Assembly (NCBI RefSeq): GCF_000224145.3
Contig: NC_020172.2
Location: 3,517,557 to 3,581,556 of the forward strand
Source: Ciona intestinalis
Lineage: Eukaryota; Chordata; Ascidiacea; Phlebobranchia; Cionidae
Length of the DNA stretch: 64,000 nt
Direction: 5' to 3'
The position numbers were made by a program, and so were the translations under genes. Position 1 is the first letter of the stretch, and every line of letters starts with the position of its first letter. Under the pieces are notes generated by a model. It did not search any database, was not told the origin of the DNA, and saw only the letters and a program-made list of their open reading frames with translations. This document shows positions 55,824 through 64,000 of this stretch, in pieces.

Positions 55824-58800
55824 GTATAGCGCAGATGATGTTGTAAGCTTGAAAGGTTTGGAAGAGTTTGCAAAAACGTTTCCTTTGCTTGGAGGTAAAT
55901 TGTCGGAATTTTAACTTTTTGAAGTGCATATTTTGTGTGTTATGTATGTTTGTAGGCCTATTTTGAGTGATATGTGTGTTTGTAGGCCTATTTTGAGTGT
56001 TATGTTTGGTTGTAGTCCTATTTTGAGTGGTATGTGTGTCTGTGGTTGTATTTTAATTGTTATGTGTGTTTGTAGTCCTTTTTTAGGTGCTGTGTGTGTT
56101 TATGGTCCTATTTTGGGTGTTGTGTGTGTTTGTGGTCCTATTTTAGGTGCTGTGTGTGTTTGTGGTCCTATTTTGGGTGTTGTGTGTGTTTGTGGTGCAT
56201 ATTTTGCATTATGTATGCTTGTAGTATTATTTTAGGTGTTATGTGTGTTTGTGGTTTAATTGTAATTGTTTGTGTGTCTGTGGGTTTTTATTTAATTGTT
56301 ATGTGTGNNNNNNNNNNNNNNNNNNNNNNNNNNNNNNNNNNNNNNNNNNNNNNNNNNGGACTGTGTTTGTATTGCTGTTTGTCAGTGCCATGTGTGTTTG
56401 TGGTTTTATTTTAACGCTTGTGTGTGTTTGTAGTCTTATTTTGAGTGGTATGTGTGTTTGTGGTTTTATTTTTACGGTTGTGTGTGTTTGTAATTTTATT
56501 TTCAGTGTTGTGTGTTTGTGGTTTTATTTTAACGGTTGTGTGTGTTTGTAGTCTTATTTTGAGTGGTATGTGTGTTTGTGGTTTTATTTTAACGGTTGTG
56601 TGTGTTTGTAATTTTATTTTCAGTGTTGTGTGTTTGTGTTTTTTTTATTGTTATGTGTGTTTGTAGTGCTATTATTTTAAAGGTTGTGTGTGTTTGTAAT
56701 TTGATTTCAACAAAATGAACATTGATGTTTTTTTCAGACTTGCCGAAACCAAAAATTATTCGAATCGCCCGTTCGTCAAAATCTGCAGAATTTGGATTTC
56801 AAGTTATGTTTGATGACATCAGAAATTGTCATGTCATAGTTTCTGTGCAACAAGACTCAATTGCAGATTTTGCTTCTTTAAAGACAGGATCACAGCTTAT
56901 TGAGGTGGACTATCATTTATTTATTCATTCAATTTGTAATAGTTATTCATAATCCGGCTCCGTGGCACAATGGTTAACAGTTTAAACACCCCAGCCTCTA
57001 ATTTGTGGTTATGGGTTCAAGGCTCGTGGCTGCTACTATTGTGGGCTTATAGGTTCTTGGGCAAGACACTTAACAACAATTGCTCCAACCCAGTGGTCAC
57101 TAATAGGGTGTCCAAATTATCAGTCATAAATAAAAACAACTAAAGAAAATAATAATCACTCACAAAGTTACATATCTGGTAACTCGTAAGCTGGAATGAG
57201 GTGTATGAAACAGAACACCTGTGTTATACCTACTGTCTTTTCCCCGCCATGCACCGGTAAACAAAAGTTAAGTATATGGTGATAATACGTAATGATTAAA
57301 AAGAAATTAAAAAAAATATATTTTCAGATCAATGGTCTCATGGCCCATACAGCCTCATCTGAAGAAATCCAGTATAAACTGGATTTATCCGGTAAAGAGA
57401 TTCGTTTGTTGGTGGTGGATGCCATGGCTTGTGTTATGTATGAAGAAAGAAATGTGGAAATCAACCTTAGGAACGTTGAAGGTAATAGCTGAGTTGGTTA
57501 GCGCGCCCGCATTTTAACCAGATGTTAAGGGTTCAAGGCTTGTCGCTGCTGGCATTGTGGACGTAAATGTCCTAGTGGTCACTTATCGAATGTCTAAATT
57601 GGCAGGCAGCCATACAATATAAAAATTAATTACCCACAAAGTTAAAAACGTGGTAACTCGCAAGCTGACACAAGATGTATGGAGCAGAACACCTGTGTTA
57701 TAATGTCCGTTGTTTTCCAGCCACGTGAGGATAAAGCAAGTTACATTCATTCATTCATTCATTACATTTATAACTTATAGTGTAAAAACCATATATAACG
57801 ACTGTCATTGCCCAGCCACGCTGGGATAAATAAGTCACATACTTCCATTCACAGGGGTTACTGATGAAAGCATTGAATATCGACCAAGACTATGCAAGAT
57901 TGTAAAAGGAGATAATGGCTTTGGATTCCACCTTTTGTACCTTGAAGATAGAAATGGGGAATATATTGAAGATGTTACAACCAATGGAGCTGCAGAAAAA
58001 GCAGGTCTGTTGAGTGTAGATATAGTTTTAACAACTGTTATTTTTTTGCGCTGTATCTTGTCTTTTCATTTAAAATATTCCTAAATCTTTGTAATCAGAG
58101 AGACAAATAAAGTTATTATTATTATTGCAGGTTTAAAGATTGGAGATCGTATTTTAGAAGTAAATGGAGTCAATATTGAGAAAGAAAAATCTCGAGATGT
58201 AGTTGAAAGAATACGAATGAGTGGAAGTGTTGTTTACCTGCTGGTTGTAGATCCAAAAACAGACGGTTTTTATCGGTATAAAGAATTTTCAATTTCAATT
58301 TTCACATTGTCAGTTATGTAAAAATACACCCGCAAAGTTATAGACATGGTAACTCGTAAGCTGGTACGAGGGGTATGAAACAGAACATCCATGGCATAGC
58401 GGCTGTCGTTGCCCAGCCATGAGAAGACAAACCAACTTTCATTCAATTTATATTTTGTGTGTTTCGGTGCAAATTTGTTTGTCTTTTATATATTAATGAA
58501 CATTACTTATTTATATGATCGTGGTGGAAACCTTTAGATAGTTCTTTTTAGTTGTTTTTTATTGTCTTGGAATTTTTTAAATATGAAATGATGGAAATAA
58601 TAGCAGTAACTTACCGTTATACAGGAAGAAAGCTGTTACTATCACAGCGTCTCTTGCAGCTGACTACTTCGCTGGACGCATTGCCCCAACAGTTGCCACA
58701 CCAAAACGTAAGAATTAATAAGGAATTTTACCTACTTTACCATTCTATGTGGGTATGTTACTGTAATGTGACACGTTATGAGCCCTGGGGTTTAAACCAG

Positions 58801-61800
58801 AATTGGCACATTACCTACAGCATGGACCTTACTAGATTTTAAAGCCTGCCGCTGCCCTGAAGGTAGGCAACAAGGGCTATGGTGGCAATGGATGGAAATC
58901 TTCTATTAATAGCATGGCGGGCCAGATGCTTCCGTCAACCCCCACTTTGTTGAAATATTAAGTTAAATAAAATAATTAAAAAAAAAAAAAAATGTTTTTA
59001 TAAGCCTTTAGTTGTGGTTGCGCCACTGACCAGTAATAAAGCTTCTTATCGTTTCAACCTTTAAACTTTACGCAGCAAAACGTAAACGAAAGAGTGAAGT
59101 TAAGCCTCGTTACTGCCGACTTGTGAAACGACCGATGGAAGAATTTGGATTATACGTTGTTATTGATAATTCAAGAATTGGACAGGTATGCAGTTAAGCA
59201 CATTAACAAGAATGAGCAGGTCCAAAACACACAGTGAAGTACTGACAGTGTAAAAGACACACACAGTGAAGTACTGATAGTGTAACTGTTTTTATTGAAA
59301 AATATTCAGTTTTGTTTTTATTAAAAAATATTCAGAAACTTATATATATCCTTTTTTTTAGCTGATAAATATTCAGTTTTACTTTTTTAAACTAAAACAT
59401 ACCTTTTTTTACATTTTTCAATTAAAACATATATATATTCCTTTTCTTCACTTTTTCTAATTTAACATATCCATTTTTCGTATAAAATATTTAGTTTCAT
59501 GTTTTATGTTTAAAACGTTTTTTTTTTATTTTACTGGAAAATATTTTATTTGAGTTTTTAGAGTTAAAACAATAAAACATATCCTAATCAAATATGATTG
59601 CAGGTTATTCGTTGGGTAGATTGTGGAGGGGCAGCCGACAGAGCTGGTTTACGTATTGGCGATCGTATTGTTGAAGTAAACGGACAAAATGTTGAATATG
59701 AACCTCATCAAAGGCTTATATCAGCGATAGGATTAAGCAAGAACGCTGCACACTTGATTGTGGTTGATGAGGATTATGACAGGGCTTATAAACGGTAAGG
59801 AAATTATTTTTTTTCTATTATTATATTGAATGTGGGTGAGATCACGCAGTGCATGCCATTGTACCTAGGATTTAGGCCAGGGTTGGCCGATTACCATACG
59901 ATTAACAGAATGACAACTGATTTGTGGCCATGATGTTGAGACCCTGTAGCGTAGCACGCCACTGCACTTACGATTTAGGCCAGAATTGGCCCATTACCCC
60001 TATTTTTCATCATAGCCCAAATTTTTATCAATCCTTTTTTAAGCCGATTTGCCCTATTGTACGAGTTGTGTCTTTACGCACAATTTTGCTTCTATTAGAA
60101 GTTAAACTTGGAAATTGTTAAACAGAATACAATTAGGTTTAAATAAGTTTTTAACTGTAAGTGTGGTCTGCTGTTGTTTTCTCGCTATATCCTGTCTTTT
60201 AGTTTTCAATATTATTCAATATTTTCAAATTTAGGAACAAACCACGCCTCTGTCGAATTTTCAAAGATTCAGATGTTTTTGGCTTTGGTATCGAATATAT
60301 TGCTGAAAATGATGGACATTATATAACGGACGTTGAACCAAATGGTCCCGCTGAACGAGCCGGGTTGAAGGTAAGAGTTTCATACTTTAAAAACAAATAG
60401 TTATTACGTTACTATATTGGTATTATGTTTATGTCCTTAGGCAAGACCCTTAACAGTAATTTCTCTAACTCAGTAGTCAATAATCGGTTGTCTAAACTCT
60501 AAATGGTCAGCCATACAGAAAAAAAATCGCTCTTAAAGTTACATACGTGGTACCTCGTAACTGGGCACAAGGTGTATGTAACAAAATATCTGTGACCTGT
60601 GTTGCAACCAGTGCCATTGCCTTGCCATAGGAGGATAAATAGGTTACATTTATTTATGATACTGTAGTGTGAAACACTGTTATAAATGAAGTAGATACTA
60701 CTATATGAAACAGAACATTTGTGTTATATTGAATGAATGTAACTTACTTTACCTCTTGTGACTGGAAAATGACAGTCGTTAAACAAGGGTGTTCTGTCTC
60801 ATACATCACTTGCCAGCTTACAAGTTACCATGTTTGTTACTTTGTAGGTCATTATTTTTTATATTTTTTTTAAAGCCATTAGTGACCATTGGAGCAATAA
60901 TGCATTTCTTTTTCGGGTCACACCTTCTAATTTTTTTTTGTTTTTAAGGTTGGAGATCGGGCAATTCAAATTAACGGAGTAAATATTGATCGTCGATCAC
61001 ATGATGATGTTTTGTCACGTTTAAGGTCATGTGAAGGTCAAGTCGTCTTACTGGTTATTGACCATAAATCAGCGAAACATTATAAAAGAATCTCGGAGTT
61101 TAAGCAAACTGTAAGTTCTATATTATGACATTAATTCAGCTGAATAACATGGCAAAAAAATCAAGAATTTTTAACCAGTATTTCATATATAAATCATTTG
61201 TATTTATTAGCCCTATACCATATTGGTCCGAACGCTTACATGTTAGGATATTAAAATACTATGGCCAAATATCAATAATTTTTAGCCAATATATTATATA
61301 TGAATCATTTTTATTTATTAGTGATATATCATAGTGGTTGGAACAGTTTTAAAGACTGAAGTTTTGCTGCTAATTCCATTTTTCTAGTTGTTTAAATTAA
61401 TCAAATCTACATTACTGTACTCGATGAATTTTCTAAGTTATCACCCATAAAAAAAAAAAAAACATAAGTATAATTTGTCAGCAGGCACAAAGTGTTTAAA
61501 ACAGAACACTCTAGTTAGAACAGAACACTCTGTCGTTGTCCCGCTACCTTGATTAAGTTGCATTCATTCATTACTTTTATTTTTTGAAATCAAATTTTTT
61601 TAGTGGTTTTTAAGTTTATTTAATAATTTTTGTATTTCAGCTTATTTTTCTGTAATTCGGCTTAAAAGTGTATTTTAATGTTAATTTTCAACAGGGCATG
61701 GATGATATAGATTACGATGCTATTTCAATACCGGACGAACCCGTTTTTATTCCCAAAGATTCAGAATCTGAACTTTTCCGAACACCAGCGGTCAGCATGG

Positions 61801-64000
61801 CTGATTCTATCTCTATGGCTGAAACAAAGAGTTATGCTTCTATTAGAAGTGATGGTTCATTGAAAAGTAAGGTTTAAAAATTTGATCGCACTGTGTATTC
61901 TGATGTACAATACAAAGTGCTGTGGCAAAATGGTTAACCTGTCTGACTCTAACCTTATGGGTTCAAGGCTCGTTGCTGCTGCTCCAACCCAGTAGTTACT
62001 AATTGGTTGTCTAAATTATCAAGTCATACATTAAAACAAAAACAAAAAAATCTCTCAAAAATGTCTTTTCTTAAAATTACATTCGTGGTACTGGTAACTC
62101 CTAAGTGGGTACGAGATTTATGAAACAGTACACCTGTGTTATAAAAATTGTCATTGTCCTGCCGCGCGACAGTAAATACTGTATAAGTCTGTATTCAAAT
62201 GTTTATATGCTTAGGTATACTTGCTAATGAGTTAAAATAGTGGCCATTTACAAAGAAAAACCATTTCAACTTATTTTTAAAACTTGTTCAGATGATCAAA
62301 GAAAGGGCCTCATGCGAGCTGGCGAACCCCGTAAATGCACCATACGTAAGAACGATAATGAAGAACATGGATTCTTTTTGGCAATTGATAGAGACCGTAA
62401 TGGCCAGATTATAAGAAGGTAATGACAGCTGAATAATATATCAATAAATGGATGTTACTTATTTATCCTCGCTTGATGGGAAACGAAAATTATTATAGAA
62501 CCTGTGTTCTGTTCTATTTTCTCGTTCTATTTGGTAGTAAGCAAAGAACATTTAAAGAAATATAAAACCATATCTTCACAACTCCCATAAAACATTGCTA
62601 TTTGTTTAAAACACGATCAGGGTATTTGGATATTATGTGCTCAAGGTGTCCCGTCTTCCCCACCTTACCATATAGTACCTATAGTAGGATGGGGAAGATG
62701 GGACACAATTAACATGGTTCTTTGTTTACTACCAAATGAGGTGGGGAAATAGAGTGAAAAGGTGTCCTATCTTCCCCCACCCTACTATTTAATATGTTTC
62801 ACGCAGGGTTGTAAAAGGAGGTCCAGCTGACAGAGCTGGCTTGAGCGATGGTGATAGAATTCTAATCGTCAATAATGAACCAGTGGAAACATTAGACCAT
62901 GAAGAAGTAAGGATCTTAACTTTATAAAAAAAAACGTACCAACGAAAAATTAAAATTTGTATATAGATACGTTCCAATGTGATTTAAAACACCAAAAAGT
63001 TTCGAAAAAATGGCTCTAAAATAATAACCGTTTTAGTTTCTAAACTATTATTTTTATTTTTTATTATTTACTAATATTTATTTTTTTTGTTGGTATGCCC
63101 CTTTGAGTGCATAAAAAAAGTATTTTTTTTTTAAATACCACTACATAATTATGCGTTATTGGTGGTGATTTAAACAACAAATATGAAAAAAAAATTATGT
63201 AAAAAAAAATATTTTTTTCTTAAATGAAAAGCAAGTTTAAATATTTATTCAGGTGGTGTCACGAATACGAGAATGCGGCAACGTCATTACTCTCACTGTA
63301 ATTGACGAACGATCTGACAACTTTACGGTAAAACCTCGCCCATATTTATACCGTATTATGAAGGATAAAGGGGGCTATGGCTTTTATTTGTGGTATGACG
63401 ACAAGGGACATTTTGTGCAAGAAATTACGACAGGGAGTCCCGCTGATAAAGCAGGTTTGAAATTAGGTTTTAGTTTTTTTTTAGTTTATAATATTCTTTT
63501 TTTTTCAAGTTTTTTTCTAGTTTTTTTTAAGGTTTATTATTATTTTTTTTGCTTTTTTTATGATTTATTTCTTTCTTGTTGCAAGAGCATGCTTGCTGCA
63601 TATAGTACTGTAGGGTTAGATTAGATAGCTATAGTACATAATATCACATATTTTTAATCATGTTTTTAACAATTAACAATGGTCTTTAAGAGAGCTTAGG
63701 ATACGGTTATATAATTCTGTAAAAGTTCTTTGTTTACTACCAATTGGGACGATGAAACAAAATAAAAATGTGTACCATCTTACCATTCTTACCCCAACCC
63801 TACTATATGTTAACATTTAATAAATGTTTTGCTAAAAAGAAATTTCCTACAGGTCTCTGCTCCGGTGATCGACTGGTTGAAATAAATGGCATTAATATTG
63901 AAAACGAATCGCATGAAGACGTGTTCTACAGGATCAAGGCTTGTGTTAACGTGGTGACTATGCTAGCCTTAGACACTAAGACATACGTCTACTGCAAGAA
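55824..64000 (+). CDS. multi-PDZ module (NHERF/PDZK1-like), continuing the tetraspanin frame; 3' partial
   Basis: Scaffold part that should bind C-terminal tails of membrane proteins. Exons 55824-55894, 56738-56904, 57328-57481, 57855-58004, 58131-58275, 58625-58707, 59076-59185, 59604-59794, 60235-60370, 60949-61110, 61695-61866, 62292-62418, 62807-62906, 63253-63454 and 63853-64000 (runs off the window) are all in phase. Six PDZ domains are visible. PDZ1: AEFGFQVMFDD to IRLLVVD, divergent. PDZ2: NGFGFHLLY, AEKAGLKIGDRILEVNGVNI. PDZ3: EEFGLYVVI, ADRAGLRIGDRIVEVNGQNV. PDZ4: FGFGIEYI, AERAGLKVGDRAIQINGVNI. PDZ5: HGFFLAID, ADRAGLSDGDRILIVNNEPV. PDZ6: YGFYLWYD, ADKAGLCSGDRLVEINGINI. Domains 2 to 6 begin with KPR- or RPR-type starts as in NHERF proteins. 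An acidic Ser-rich linker (61695-61866) separates PDZ4 and PDZ5. The first exon (YSADDVVSLKGLEEF) has no in-frame ATG. Confidence 0.88.
55925..56700 (+). repeat. G/T-rich minisatellite with higher-order structure, containing an assembly gap
   Basis: Units of about 35 bases, each containing tgtgtgtttgtggtcctatttt or a variant, repeat some twenty times. In the right half, pairs of units form a unit of about 70 bases. The array lies in the intron after the first PDZ-side exon. Confidence 0.85.
56308..56357. other. assembly gap inside the minisatellite
   Basis: Run of about 50 N; the true array length is unknown. Confidence 0.95.
56950..57265 (+). mobile_element. SINE, full length, PDZ1 intron
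   Basis: Head ggctccgtggcacaatggtt, B-box-like gggttcaaggc, complete tail. Confidence 0.85.
57487..57850 (+). mobile_element. SINE plus a second tail fragment
   Basis: The head starts 6 bases after the exon donor. The tail ends at cattcattcattcatt, then another tail piece runs to the next exon. Confidence 0.75.
58015..58128 (+). repeat. short retroposon-like repeat with (ATT)n tail, copy 2
   Basis: Same core as 54590-54718 (ttttaacaactgtta, then gagacaaataaagtt and ATT repeats). The tail runs straight into the acceptor of the PDZ exon starting at 58131. A shorter piece (ctcgctatatcctgtctttt) lies at 60180-60200. Confidence 0.6.
58318..58450 (+). mobile_element. SINE tail
   Basis: gtaactcgtaagctggtacg to tgagaagacaaacc. 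Confidence 0.7.
58755..60010 (+). repeat. three pieces of an unclassified repeat (58755-58810, 59835-59905, 59938-60000)
   Basis: Each piece contains a variant of gatttaggccagaattggcc followed by cattacc, at about 58790, 59875 and 59970, with related 5' sequence (cgcagtgcatgccattgtacct / cgtagcacgccactgcactta). Not part of the SINE or MITE seen elsewhere. Confidence 0.45.
59226..59288 (+). repeat. 33-bp tandem duplication after a PDZ exon
   Basis: acacacagtgaagtactgac is repeated once, with one base changed, within 40 bases of the 59185 donor. Confidence 0.7.
60412..60660 (+). mobile_element. SINE, head lost, PDZ4 intron
   Basis: Middle and tail. Confidence 0.7.
60725..60895 (-). mobile_element. 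SINE, reverse, PDZ4 intron
   Basis: Lies head-to-head with the copy just upstream, so this intron contains an inverted SINE pair. Confidence 0.75.
61478..61580 (+). mobile_element. SINE tail
   Basis: Short, with the gaacac block doubled. Confidence 0.5.
61912..62190 (+). mobile_element. SINE, nearly full
   Basis: tRNA-like head at 61917-61970, tail to about 62175. Confidence 0.75.
62506..62676 (-). mobile_element. MITE, 5'-truncated
   Basis: Reverse; left terminal repeat replaced by a SINE end. Confidence 0.75.
62677..62791 (+). mobile_element. MITE, internally deleted, 110 bp
   Basis: Both terminal repeats are near-consensus, with the centre missing; ends 15 bases before a PDZ5 exon. Confidence 0.8.
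63607..63810 (+). mobile_element. MITE, PDZ6 intron
   Basis: Forward; a short duplication lies at the right end (cttaccattcttacccc). Confidence 0.8.

Noticed and set aside
55924-56666. Long ORFs rich in Val-Cys-Gly across the G/T minisatellite
   Set aside because: They are open only because the repeat lacks A and C; they lie within an intron and span an assembly gap.
1636-62000. SINE heads resembling tRNA genes
   Set aside because: A- and B-box-like blocks are present, but the heads are followed by the SINE body and recur many times; no clean cloverleaf can be supported.
484-64000. LTR, retroviral or Polinton-like elements, CRISPR arrays, bacterial operons
   Set aside because: I looked for paired long terminal repeats, reverse transcriptase, integrase or capsid motifs and regularly spaced direct repeats with unique spacers, and found none.

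Overview
The window is animal nuclear DNA: AT-rich, with genes split into many small exons, GT-AG introns of about 40 to 1,900 bases, and a very heavy load of two short repeat families. One is a roughly 190-base hairpin-ended DNA element (a MITE). The other is a tRNA-headed SINE. Together with the gene content (tunicate-like orthologues of vertebrate genes plus a squid-type DFPase) and frequent splice-acceptor-like signals just upstream of start codons, this points to a Ciona-type sea squirt. The species call is inference from repeat style and gene set; the gene models rest on exon phases that I checked joint by joint.

Layout, left to right. 1-483 is an assembly gap. 617-3976 (+) is a class A peptide-type GPCR missing its 5' exon(s), with an unusually long acidic second extracellular loop. 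6366-14111 (-) is the FAM120A/B/C (constitutive coactivator of PPARG-like, XPG-fold) orthologue in at least 15 exons. 14686-15435 (-) is single-exon EEF1AKMT4, the eEF1A lysine methyltransferase. 16887-19204 (+) is a five-exon DFPase-like calcium phosphotriesterase/lactonase. 20429-24755 (+) is a 13-exon SLC5A8/12-type sodium-coupled monocarboxylate transporter. 26433-27462 (+) holds a promoter-like region and a possible five-exon gene for a small lysine-rich protein that I do not recognise. 28045-31748 (-) is an arrestin-domain (ARRDC-type) protein. 33641-37474 (+) is a NIPAL2-like magnesium transporter. 41380-49535 (+) is a ZnT2/3/8-type zinc transporter with a long Ser/His-rich N-terminus. 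51837-64000 (+, runs off the end) is the most unusual locus: a complete tetraspanin whose last exon splices, in phase, into a tandem array of at least six NHERF/PDZK1-type PDZ domains.

The genes do not form one pathway. Several are membrane transport and trafficking genes (GPCR, SLC5A, ARRDC, NIPAL, ZnT, tetraspanin-PDZ). The tetraspanin-PDZ reading frame is the strongest candidate for something new: all 24 exons agree in phase, the tetraspanin stop codon overlaps the splice donor that leads into the PDZ part, and the first PDZ-side exon has no in-frame start codon. About 55 MITE copies and about 40 SINE copies or fragments fill introns and intergenic DNA. Minisatellites lie in introns of the zinc transporter and tetraspanin-PDZ genes and downstream of the zinc transporter.
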